Position numbers and translations under genes: made by a program. This document shows positions 13,370-24,428 of a DNA stretch of 64,000 nt, piece after piece (positions within the stretch are counted from its first letter, which is position 1; every line of letters begins with the position of its first letter). The DNA lies in the NCBI GenBank assembly GCA_032433595.1, contig JASWJB010000159.1:31002-95001 (forward strand), in the 5' to 3' direction. The notes below the pieces were generated by a model. It ran no database searches. It saw only the letters and a program-made list of their open reading frames with translations, and was not told where the DNA came from. This DNA is from Conoideocrella luteorostrata (lineage: Eukaryota; Ascomycota; Sordariomycetes; Hypocreales; Clavicipitaceae).

Positions 13370-15989
13370 ATGGCGCCCCAGGATTCCTTCATAGAGGAAG
13401 AGGAAGATGTCTGGTAAGTTTTTTATAAGGTCTCTGGGCTTCGATACGCGTTAGTCTGCATCGGCTATTGAACCGTAGCTGTCAAGCATCATTTGGTTTA
13501 GCTTAAACTAATAAGATCTTCCAACAACAGCCCTTTATGTATCGAGGAGTTCGATCTCTCGGATCGCAACTTTCGGCCATGCCCTTGTGGCTATCAGGTT
13601 CGCTATTCCGCCGCCTCGGCGATCTCTCGTCCGGTGTTCACCCTGACTTGATTCTGATTTCCGCTATAGGTCTGTCAGTTCTGCTTCAACAACATCAAGA
13701 ACAATATGAATGGCTTGTGCCCAGCCTGTAGACGGCCTTACGACGAGAAAACGATAGAATGGAAGGTTGTTACGACAGAAGAGTGAGTAGAGCACTGGAT
13801 CCGCGCGCCCAGAATTTGATACTCGATCCCGAGATAGCGTGTGCTAACACATCGTTGCCAGGGTTGCCGAGTTCCGTGCCAATATCCAAAAGAATCAGAA
13901 AAAACGTGCACAAGAGCAACGGCAAAAAGAGGTACAGAAACGGGAAGCTGAGAAAGAGAATAGAAAGAATCTAGTCGGAGTACGAGTGGTCCAGAAGAAT
14001 TTGGTCTATATTACGGGCCTCGCACCTACTGTTCGGGAAGACGAGTTGCTCAAGACGTTACGAAGGCCCGAGTTCTTTGGCCAGTATGGCAACATACAAA
14101 AAATCTCCATTAGCAATCGAAAAAGTCCTGATGGCCAACACCATTCCCTCGGCATCTACGTTACTTTCGAGAAACCCGAAGAGGCAATGAAATGCATTCA
14201 AGCCGTGCATGGCTCGCACAATGGGGATCGGATATTAAAAGCCCAGCATGGTACCACAAAGTACTGTTCTGCCTGGTTAAAAAATGAAAAGTGTAATAAC
14301 CCTGGCTGTATGTTTCTTCACGAGCAGGGAGATGAGGAGGACAGTTACACCAGACAGGATCTATCTTCGATGAATAGTATTCATACGCAAAGACCGCTGC
14401 CAGGAGGTGGAGGAAGCTCATCTCGCACTGCTTCCAGACAACTAGGTCTTCAACCTACACCACCACCACCTGCCCCTACCGCTCAGCCCATGATGCGCAC
14501 TGCGAGTAAAGAAGGATCCGACAATGGAGTAGACTCATCTGCGCTGCCGTCCTCCGCAAACTGGGCCAGAAACCCTCAGCGAAGCCGTAGAGGCAGCTAC
14601 GCTACAAGCGGCGCGGCTTCCAGTCCTGCTGTCTCCACATCACTACCGGCAAGGGCTGAGGTTTCCCAGGCAACAAACGACGACGTCGAAGGTGCCTCTT
14701 CAGAGCATCCTGCAGCAGAGAAGGCCAAGCGGCAGCAGCAGCAGCAACTGACATCAACTCCCTCTTCAAGCTCTACCACAGGTGAAAGTTGGCCCCGCAA
14801 GATTCAGGACAGCACTTTTGTCTCTTTGTGTAGGGCGCTGGATGCCTGTAAATTGCCAGTCTCCAGCATGGTCAAGCATGATGATGATGCCAACCCACCC
14901 ATGTTCGATATGCAAGGTGGGGAGAAACGAAGAGCTATGCGTGAAGATGAAGAGTCTCGAATCGACCAAGAAGACGCACCCGAAGCTCGAGTTCCTTCTG
15001 AAGGCGAACCAGAAACTGGCGGTAGTCTTGCCCTTGGAGGCGAGCCAGAGGATCGAGAACTTGGCACTGACGGACATGGCTTCGATCAAAGACAATCCGG
15101 GACTCAGCCTCCCATTCAACGTGGGAGTACCGACAGCTTGTACGGTCCAGCCGCCACTAGTTCTGGCTTTCCACAGAACTCGAGCACTATTGGTCGGTCT
15201 ATGACACCCCAGCAGCTTGCCGCTCTTCGATCTCAATCTGGATTTATTGATCAAATGCCACCTGGAATGTCTACTCAAAATATGTTCCAGAGCCCTGGCC
15301 ACAACCGCCAATCATCTCGATTCAGCTTTGCCAATGATAGCAACAACTCCACCACCAATATCAAATTGGCTGCCAATCCTAGAATAATGGCTCAGCAATC
15401 GTCTATGATGCCTAGCTCCTTCCAGTCTCAGACTGGCAATCAGTTTTACGGAACATCGATGCCTGGTCCGCCACCTGGTCTGAAGTCTACTAGTACACCG
15501 CCAAGCATGTTTGGACAAAGTTTCGGCGCTGGCTCAGGCTTTGGTGGAGCCCCCAAAGATTCGTCTAATAATGACTTACTTCAAACTCTTATCGGCCGGA
15601 ATCGAGGAGGCAATGCCCAGCCTCCTGATATGGGAAAGCGTGAGTACATGATTTCTTCTTTCTCAAACCAATATCCACCCTCCTCTACCTCCACCCCAGC
15701 TCCTGCTTCTGGCCTCCTGGCATCGCTCTATGGCAATTCTCCTGGAGCATTCCAAGACTTTGGTTCGAAGCAGAAGAAGAAGGGCAAGAAGCACAGGCAT
15801 GCTAACACTTCCTCCTCGGGGGGGAGTGGCTTAGTAGATCTTGCGGACCCGAGTATTTTGCAGGCAAGAATGCAGCATCAGTCGCAGAGCAATGCCGGAG
15901 TCACTGGACAGGGACTGTTCGGTGGTGGTCAGAGTCAAGGTGGGTACAACCCTAACATGATGTACAACCCCGGTTATGGGCGATGGTAG
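13370..15989 (+). CDS. NOT4: NOT4, CCR4-NOT RING E3 ubiquitin ligase (short reading, 783 aa)
   Basis: Exons are 13370-13413, 13531-13597, 13670-13782 and 13862-15989. Introns are 117, 72 and 79 nt; the second has a weaker donor, GTTCGC. NOT4 is the E3 ligase of the CCR4-NOT complex, acting on ribosome-associated and transcription targets. Residues 15-57 form the C4C4 RING (CPLC, CPC, CQFC, CPAC). A coiled linker follows, then an RRM (about 121-200, NLVYITGL) and a CCCH-like finger (YCSAWLKNEKCNNPGCMFLH). The rest is Gln/Ser/Pro-rich, with KRRAMREDEE, LALGGEPED and a KQKKKGKKHRH stretch, ending GYGRW. A 60-nt in-frame segment at 15640-15699 has GTGAGT and CCCCAG ends and may be an optional intron. 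Splicing from 15939 to 16782 would replace the last 16 residues and yield 1550 aa (see next entry). Confidence 0.93.
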
Positions 15990-16781
15990 ACGAAATTGAA
16001 CCAGTCAAGCAAATGCGGGCACGTGGTCTACGTGTCTTGGGCCTTTTCTTTTTCTTTGATTGTCTATGTTTGAAGGGACATTTATTCTATTTGCGCTCTT
16101 AATGTAATTCTCTTAACTTGTTTTGGGCGTTTTAGTGGCATGATGGCCCTCATGGGTTCTGCATCTACTCCAAGGAGTATGAAGATATGCATATCTTTCA
16201 GTTTGATCAGCAGGCATATTTGCGAGGTTGTCATATTTTGCCCTCAGATGGGGTGAGCGACACAATTTTGCACGAATCGTCAGCTGTTTGGGTTATTGGA
16301 ATCGGAACTGAGCGAAAAGAGGCGATTGGGCTTCGTCCAGCATTATTTTCATTGTTTTCATTCGCTCTCAGCCTTCTTCCTTCACTCTGGTTTAGGGTTG
16401 GGGCAGTTGGGATAAGTTGGGAGGGTCAAGTCAGGCAAGCATCATCGTCCTCCACAAGTCACTTTTACACATTACACTACTACATGTACTTTAACTGCTC
16501 TCGCACTGATGCATGCCTCCAGAGAGGGTAGCATCTTTGGTCAGAATATAGCGCCATTGTCTATTCTCTCCAACTTGTCGTTCCCCTCATTGTCCCCTCA
16601 TGTGGAAGACGATGATGGAAGCCGTAGGATGACTTCCCACTTGTCTCTTTGTATCATGTATATAAACCATGAACCATGGGCCCGTATCGTAGATCTTGCC
16701 GGTGTTGACATTGCTGTTGAATTGCTTGTTATGCCTGTCTAACTTTACATCCTTGCACATGGCTGACGAAACATTCTCTAG
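15990..16781 (+). other. intervening region between the two NOT4-like coding blocks
   Basis: The first 150 bases are T-rich and look like a 3' UTR after the GYGRW stop. The remainder has no convincing exon. It ends in an intron-like sequence with branch CTGAC and acceptor CTCTAG. It may be an alternatively retained 842-nt intron starting at 15940, or a real intergenic region. Confidence 0.5.
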
Positions 16782-19132
16782 AGGACGAACTTCCTTCACT
16801 CGATGAAGCAACCCATTCAGTTGACGCACTGGTTTCGGACGAACCTCACGATGTCTTTTCCGTGCCAGGTTACGGCCCGGATGTTAAGATGGGTCGATCT
16901 TTTCCTCCAGGTTTCCCTATCCCCCTAAGCATGGCGAACTCACTCATAAACCCTCGCTTTCCGGCTGTAGCATCTCCTGTGTTAAGCCAGCATCGCCAAC
17001 CCCCTATCGCTCCTGTATTACCAAGGGTACCACCGCCCCCTGGCCTAGGACAAGGCACTATTACCCCGGAGCAAACCCCAAGAAAGGCAGCGGCCCCCAG
17101 CTCGGACTCATTGAGGTCACATAAACGTTTGACATCAGGTGTCGAAGTTCTGAAGCATGTGCAATCACAGCCTACATCCGACCAAGAGCAGTTGTCTGCC
17201 CGACAAGATGAGGACTTTCCCGCATTGGGTTCTTCTCGATCTAGCAAAACTCGAACTGGTGCCTCAGCCATTCAGGTCGTCCCGACTCCCAAGCTGACGC
17301 CGGCAGCAAGGAAGAGTGTCGATAAATCTTTCGTGTCGAAAGCCCATAGTCCCGACAGCTCACTGTCGGCCACCTCGGCTGTCCTGAGCAAACACATTGA
17401 GACAATAAGCAACCAGGGGGGACTCAGGGCCACTGCTGTCGGTTCGAAGGACATGCATATAAATGATAAGAAAAACAGGCCAGGCAATTCTTCATCTAAT
17501 TATCCCTCTTTGCCCCCTGTTGTGACTACTTCTCCTTCGCCGACTCAGCGCAATGGGCCACGAACACTTCGCGTCATGTCCACTCCAAAAACCACAGACG
17601 CACCTACACTGCCTTCTCCTGTGCAGTCGGTACCTTTGAAAGCTGTATCCATCTCTCACAGACCAGATACACCCGCGAGTGAGATGATAAGTGATTCAGC
17701 TTCCGTTGTGTCGGCCTCTGTATCTGCATCCCGAGCGGGATCTCCTCCACCTAGTAGAATTGGTTCTGCCGCTGTTCGAAACACTACTAAGAGTCAACAG
17801 CGCAAGCAGCGTAAGGAGGCTCTCAAGCAGGAAACCAAAATTATAGCAGAGACACTCAAATCAGAACGCGAAGAGCATGCGCCAGTTATTGGTCGCAAGA
17901 AAAAACAGAAGAAGGAGAAGCCAGCTAAGCTTGCACCAAGCCAGCCGAAAGCAGCGCCATCGACCGCAGAAACAGCCGAGACTGAGCAAGCCCCAACACG
18001 GCCTGAGTCTAGGAAAAGCCAGGAGCCTGAGGAAGTCGAGTCTAAAGGCAAGATCTCACAGCAGAAAAGGACCTCTAAATCTAGGGGCAAGGACAAAGAA
18101 AGAGGTAAAGAGAAACCAACCAAGGCACCGACACCCGCACCTGCATCGCGGGTAGTAGAGGCTGTCCACACTGTCCCTGTTGAGCCTATTGAATCAACAG
18201 ACCCTGCCGACAGGCAACATTTTGGCCCATCCTCCGTATTTTTGGAGATCAAGAACTCCCTCTGGACATCAAGCATCGACAAGCTACAGATGCTCAACCC
18301 AGTCAACAGTGGCTCATCACGTCTAGATGTTGGACATGCCGCCAATACTGATAATCTTAGAATTTTTTGCAAAAACTGTGCCTGCAAATGTGGAGAGATC
18401 CAAGATGAAGATCTGACGGCTCTTCGAGCTGGCAAGCCGGTCCGCAAACAATTTCATGTTGACGGCAGCAGGATGCTCATTACGCCTAATGGGGATTGCA
18501 TCCGCGGCTTGGATCCAGAAGAGGAGGATGTATTCTTACACCTACAAACGGCTGTTGCTGCCACGGCAGAGAATCCAGGAGCCTTTATAGCTCCACGGCA
18601 CCAGCCGGGCGGCGGAGCCTTCTCTCTTATCAAGGGACGTGCTGTACCTAATGGCCGCCCCAACATTTTCCCTGTCGCCGCGCAGCCGCCTACCCAAGAC
18701 CCCATCGGCAAACTTCAGCGGGAAGATGCTCTTAGTTACATCAATCAATACGTCTTGCCACGGCTCAACCTCGACGCTGCCAGCATGGGCTTCCCCAAGG
18801 GAGCCTCACCGCTCCGTGATGCCGCAGCTGCCAGCCTCAACGCGCTAGCTCCATATTTTTACGGCCCTGATGCCGCCGCTGGTGTGGGTATTTACACAGC
18901 GCCAAATGGAGCTCACGTCACACAAGACTTTTCTTCATCCAGTGACGGTGTACGGCTAGCAGATGTGAGCAAGATTGGTCCTGCGAATGGCCTTGGAGGC
19001 ATGTCCTTAATGAGCGTTGACGATGCCGAAATAAGACTGCTTGCTTCTCGCAAGGAGACTGAGATATTAGAGAGGGGTCTTAATGCCGTTATCAGGAGGA
19101 ATAGAAGAATCTTGATAGGTAGTGGCAATTGA
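16782..19132 (+). CDS. probable C-terminal half of NOT4 (separate exon, 782 codons)
   Basis: The frame is open from 16721, but the coding-like part begins at a splice acceptor (CTCTAG, branch CTGAC at 16763) with DELPSLDEATHSVDALVSDE, and there is no ATG in frame before 16889. It therefore needs an upstream exon. The acceptor phase fits a CAAG/GTGGGT donor at 15939/15940 in NOT4, giving a 1550-residue protein with an 842-nt intron. From memory, filamentous-fungal NOT4 proteins are about this long and have this tail (FPPGFP, PRVPPPPGL, DFPAL, RVMSTPKT, RPDTPASEMISDSASVVS, GRKKKQKKEK, FGPSSVFLEIKNSLW, LQREDALSYINQYVLPRLNL, LERGLNAVIRRNRR). The region is disordered apart from a Cys cluster (CKNCACKC) and a C-terminal helix. 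It could instead be a separate gene with an unseen first exon. Confidence 0.75.
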
Positions 19133-19685
19133 CCGCGACGACGCGTATCAACGAGGATGTTGGACGCATTTTGAATAAATCCCTGTGGGGCAAACCCCGT
19201 AGGAGACGAATTACGACATGAAAAGTATGGGTAGGAGTTACATGCAACTTGTTTTTGGAGTGTATGATATGAGTGTATTTCGGCATTCGATCGAACATGG
19301 CGGGCATTTTGTATTTTTGCGGGCGTGACTCTGCGCAGACTCTGCATATAGCAACCATACGCGACGATGTTTGCGATCGACGCCAGTATATATATCCATG
19401 TACATACACGGGTTTGCCGTGGCGCACTGTTGTAAAAAGCATATTGTTGAGCATCAATCAGACTACCTCGCAACCATCTGTATGTTGTACAATTCATACA
19501 GAAACCCGACACTACTTTTATTTCTGCATCGAGTCCTAAAATTCCGCGCCAGATCTCTCAGACATTGAAAACCAAAACGCATACGTAGCTGCTCCATCAA
19601 ATGCAAATAGGGGGTATATTCCATTAAACCAAATACGCCTGCCTCCCAAATCAAGCCCATGCTGCCTGTAGGTTGGTGCATACAA
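19133..19685. other. convergent intergenic region
   Basis: This is 3' flank of the NOT4-like C-terminal exon and of the K+ channel gene. I see no gene. Confidence 0.5.
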
Positions 19686-22158
19686 CTATGCTGACTGTGC
19701 ATCCTCCTCTTCTACCTTTGCTTCCCACAGAGATTCCTGTAGACGTTCCATCAACTTATCTAATATCCATTCACTTTCTTCTTGTCCACCCATCAAAGGG
19801 CTGCGCATACCCACCCAAGACCATCTGATATGGTCTTCACTGACCATGCCAAGTTCAGTAGCCGCCTCGACGGCCCCAGGTGGTGCATTATTCAGAGGAA
19901 GGTCCATCTTTAATCGTTCGCCGGAGGCCGGGTTTTCTGGATCTTGATGACCGCCCTTGTGATGCTTGTGGTGTTTATGCTTGTTGTGCCTGCGGCGCTT
20001 GTGCTTCTCCTTAGGAACCACTTTGCGATGATTCAAAGGATCTCGCTCATCCTCGCCTATGAGACCTAGATACCAAGCCCACTCTTCGAACGTGTAACGC
20101 CGCGGCTCAGGCTCTCTAAGGTGCTGACTCACAAACTGAATTTCTTTCATAAGCAGTAGGTTTAGGTCCGCACCGGTGGGTAAATCATCGAGACGGTCGC
20201 GTACTTGCGACAACGAAGGTCGGCCGTGTGAAATCGTGGCGGGTTTGCAAAGCTTGTGCTTGCCTTGGTGTTCATCTTGATTGTTATTGTGTGCATGGGG
20301 AGCTGAGCTAGAACTACTGCTAGATCCGTTTTGTTGCATTTTTGTGTCCTTCATGCCCTTGAGGTCAAAACCTGTGATGCCTGTTGCTTGTTTACCCATC
20401 CTTTTATCCCTTTCACGGTCTCGAATGGCGCTGGTTGCATTGCGGAACATGCGCCCAAACGAGAGACGATTCGCAACGTATTTCGCGTTTCCCGTAAATC
20501 CTTCTTCGCCAGGTAAAATGGTAACGTTTCCGACGCGAATCGTTGCGTCTCGAACAAACTTGACCACCGTGTCCCCGGCATTGGAAATCAGAACCGTCAT
20601 GGTGGGCAGGGCCAGAAGTGACCAAAAGACAAAGAATGACTTGCCAGCGTTTGACTGCGGCGTGCGATCGCCATAACCGATAGTGGTAAAAGATACAAAA
20701 CAGAAGTAGAAGGCGTCAAAATAGGTCCACTGTTGGTAGGGTTTTTCGCAGTGCATGAAAATCACGGAACCGACAAGCCACAAAAGGACCCAGACGCTGC
20801 CAGATATAATCATGGCCATCCACTTTCGGCGTGTAGATGCCTGTTGCTGGATCTTTCGCATCAAGAGGAACTCGGTTCGCCTGCGATCGAATTCATTTTG
20901 CGGTAGGTTTGAATTTTCGGCATCCCAGTTGGACATGGTATCAGTCTCGATCGGGCTCAATATTTCATCGTGTCCGCGCTTTGTCATTGTCCGAATTATT
21001 CTCCGCCGATTCTTCTCTTCCATGCGAGCATCTACTCGACGTCTTCCACGCTCCAGGATCATGCTCCGGATGGAGCTAATGACAAGACCGAGACTGATAA
21101 CCCCGATCAGAGCATATGGCAATAATAATGCTCTTCCAAGTGTCGTTACGGCAGCAAAATCACCGAAACCAACTGTAAAAAGGGTGACATCGGCCCAGTA
21201 CACGCCATCCAAGTAGTTCCATCCTTCTATCTCCGAAAAGATAAGGGCTCCAAGAAGAAGGTACATTAGCAAGAGTATAGTTTGGAGCATAAGTGTGCGT
21301 TGGCTCGGGGTGAGGTTGAAATCTTTGGCATAGTGCCCAGATGAAGCCCCCCAAAATGTCACAACCATTAAAGAGGCATCAACAAAGTAAAGAATGGCAG
21401 CCCAGATACCGTAGTAGAACGCTTGTGACCAAACGTAGTCTTCAGGTGGATTCAGACCATCGATCAAAGGGCCAGCGGCCGTAGCATTAAGGGCCAACAG
21501 ACATATGGCAGAAATGTACCTGGCGCGCGTCAATTTCAAGCGTTGGATGCGGAATCAAGCAATAACGGGCGACGTCAGACCTACCAACCAAGTATAGTAA
21601 TGGGCTGCGCAATACTAAAGCGAACTCTCTTAGTCATGTTCAGCAAAAGGAAGGCATTGGAAACGAGGGCCATCGCAAGTTGAATTGCATTGACAATTGT
21701 CAGCCTGTAGCAAACGACGTGTCAGTGATGACGTTCCTCGTAGATTTCTTCATAAAACGTCACTTAATAGGCTTCTAAGCCAACATACCAAGCAGGATCA
21801 TCTACAAATGTGGCATTATCAATCTTAGAGCCAGGGGGAATGTGCAGTCGCCACTTTGACCCCAAAGCGCAGATGCTGAATGCCGAGGCTACGGGGCCAA
21901 GTGTCGCCGCGATCATGGGAAAGGCAGAAGATGCAAACCACCATCGGCTGGAGCGGATCATATGTAAGTCTTGAGATAAATGACCTGAGCGTCGATGGGA
22001 ACATGACCGTACCTAGGAATAAGGTGTGCTAAGTCGTTTTGGAATCGCAGTTCCCGAGATTGCTGAGGCTCCAGCTGGCGGGAGGCGCTCTTCTCGAGGG
22101 TCTGTTCGGCTGCGTTGGCATGCCGCTCAATGGCGTTTTCATGCTGACCGTCGTCCAT
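19686..22158 (-). CDS. TOK1-type two-pore-domain outward-rectifier K+ channel
   Basis: Minus-strand exons are 22158-22013, 21947-21789, 21704-21585 and 21519-19686 (752 aa). Introns are 65, 84 and 65 nt. The protein is a plasma-membrane potassium channel of the fungal TOK family, with eight membrane segments and two pore loops. Four hydrophobic segments (from WWFASSAFPMIAATLGPVAS onward) precede LMLQTILLLMYLLLGALIF. Pore 1 carries TVGFGD (about 257-262) and pore 2 TIGYGD (about 421-426). The segments between are basic and cytosolic. The C-terminal tail has a His/Lys-rich run (KHKRRRHNKHKHHKHHKGGH). The first two exons are in different frames from the main one, so gene finders may miss them. 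The start is the ATG that opens a short hydrophilic N-terminus; the frame is open further upstream but that part looks non-coding. Confidence 0.92.
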
Positions 22159-23164
22159 GTTGGATTGATCGGTCACGTCGCACACAGACGGCACAAGAGT
22201 ATAACGAGATGTGTTGAAAACAGGACCTTGTATGCATGGCAAAGCTGCAGAAAATAGGTAAGGCGTTGAAGGTAACCCTGCAAAACGGGGCCAGTGAAGG
22301 GCGGATAATGATACCGTACGGCTGCTAAAAAATACGTGGTGATTCAATAAGGAGACTGAGGCGGGTTTTCGTAGCAAAAAGAAGGGAAATGATGATAGAT
22401 GGCAGTGAAGATGGAACGTTTGAAAGCAGAAAAGAATGGCTTCCCAATACTTGACGCTCCTCTTTCCAGCCTCAGTCCACCAGACGAGAGAAGACGGGAG
22501 GCGGACCACGGTGTTGTCGGATTGGGACAAGAAGGCGCCATTGACGTCGGCCCTGGCAGTCGATCTGCCATCGTCCGCTAAAAACTTGGCACCAGGGCTG
22601 TCACCTGTCGAGCAGATGAGAGCAGATGAACCGCCAGACGTTGGGGCTGGAACGACTAGCTCTTCTCGAGACAAGCCTTTAGCGGGGTCTTGGGGTCTTG
22701 GTGTCTTGGTGCACGATCCCTGAGCCACGGTGGGGGTTTTAGTGCAGATGCCCAGGGCCTGCGTGCTGCAAGCTGCGTCAATGGTGCCGAAGCAAAGCCA
22801 AGTCAAGCCAACCAGCTAGAGGAGATAGCAGGATACGAAAGCCAAAGACCCACTCTCCGTCAACCTCCATTTGTTCATCAAGCACTGCAGATTAAACCGG
22901 TGCGGTTCGCATGTGCGTCGACTTTGACGCGTATTTGTCTGGCTTGTCTGGCGGGTGGGTAGTTCAGTTGGCGAGGTCTAGAGCAAGGTCTCGTTGTCGT
23001 GTCCCGAGTCTTCAACCAGTACGTGCAGATCCGTCAGCCATTGAAAGATGAACTCAGGGCTAATTTGATGCAACCTAGTTCCTCATGGCGACCGTCTTAA
23101 AAGCTTTGTCCCAGAGGCTGTCACTCGGCTTGCTCCTTGAAGGGTTTGTCACACAAATATCGTC
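22159..23164. other. divergent promoter region
   Basis: About 1 kb is shared by the K+ channel and the alpha/beta-hydrolase-like gene. Overlapping open frames in both orientations (for example 22344-22806, minus) have no protein features. No separate gene is supported. Confidence 0.5.
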
Positions 23165-24428
23165 ATGCGCCAGCTGCATAGGATATTCTGGCCGCAGCTT
23201 CATAGCCTGACTCGAAGACCATTCAGCACAGCTGTATCAGAGAAGGTGGACGTGAAGTGCGGCTCTGCCGGCCATGTAACTATTGAGTAAGTATCTTTTG
23301 GCTGGGTATTTGTATCTAGGGAATGCATAAAAGCCGGAACTGACAAACTTTCGTTGCCTTAGTTTGTTCAATGTACTCAACTGCTCCTCTGTGGATGATC
23401 CACTACTGATACACCTGCCCCCTTTCCCTTCACAAAATGACTCCACGCCTCAACTGCCATCATTTCTCCAGAACCGCCCAGTTGCGAGCATAAACTATCG
23501 CTGGCGCCCATTCTCGGAAAACTCAGGCCAAGCAAAGCATTCAGCGCCACTGCATTGGCCGACACCGGTTCATGACACCTCATTTGCCTTTTCCTGGCTT
23601 ATTGAAAACCTGCCGCCGCCAGGAAACAGCCGCCGTGATATTTACATATACGGGTCATATTTAGGAGCCAGTTTAGCGACGTCTTTGGCACTTACGGAAG
23701 CCCATTCACACGCCAGGTTTGGTGTACGGGGTTTTGTGGCATATAACGGGATATACAACTGGACAATGTTCCTCCCTGACCATCGAATAAACAAAGCGTC
23801 AAAGAGAACGAAGAGCGCGACCCTGCCCCCTGGACCAGATGAAAGCTCTCACCTACATAAGTTACAAGATCATATGCCGGTCCTGTTCGACAAGCCATCC
23901 AACCTATTTGATCCATTTGCAAGCCCAAGCCTTTTCTTTCATAGTCCTGGTCTGCTAGTTCCACAGTCATTCTTCATGTCGGTAGAGCATGCTGCACTTA
24001 TTGACGGTATGACCAGCAGTAAGGGGTCTCCAGATCAGCCTGTCAAGGTGCCACGCAAGTCACATCTGGTTTTCCCACCCAGAAAGTCAACACTAAAGAT
24101 ACCGGAGACGCTTCTTTTGTTTGACTCGGCGAAGCCACCGGCTATTAATCCGTCTATAGAGTCGAAGGGGAAACGAAAGGGGAAGCAAGCTCAGTCTGGA
24201 GGTCACAGCTTCAAGACACAAGCCATGGAACTCGCTGAGCTAATGCGCAGAAGCATTGATGTGGTGGAATTGAAGGAGCGAAGCAAATGGGACGAGGACA
24301 TAGTCGACCGAGCCGACGAAGCCGTACGAAGAGTTCAGGTAATAGACATCGGACCGGGAGGAGACAGCATAGAGTTGACCGAAGCTGGTAACGATGCAGT
24401 TGCATCTTGGATGGAGAACAAAATTTAG
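23165..24428 (+). CDS. alpha/beta-hydrolase-fold-like protein, probably mitochondrial
   Basis: Exons are 23165-23286 and 23363-24428 (395 aa); the 76-nt intron has donor GTAAGT and acceptor TTAG. The N-terminus (MRQLHRIFWPQLHSLTRRPF) is basic and free of acidic residues, as in a mitochondrial presequence, followed by a typical RPFSTAVS site. The core has an oxyanion-like LLIHLPPFP, a SINYRWRPF strand and YIYGSYLGASLATSLAL at the position of the nucleophile elbow. That elbow lacks the usual G-x-S-x-G spacing (Y at -2 and L at +2), so catalysis is doubtful. A Lys-rich insert (KGKRKGKQ) and a helical C-terminus follow. The substrate is unknown. Its promoter is shared with the K+ channel gene. 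Confidence 0.75.

Noticed and set aside
14766..15311. Minus-strand frame of 181 codons in NOT4
   Set aside because: It is antisense to a well-supported NOT4 exon and lacks any family feature.
21958..22806. 282-codon minus-strand frame covering TOK1 exon 1
   Set aside because: Only its end (from 22158) is coding as exon 1; the upstream part is low-complexity and not like a TOK1 N-terminus.
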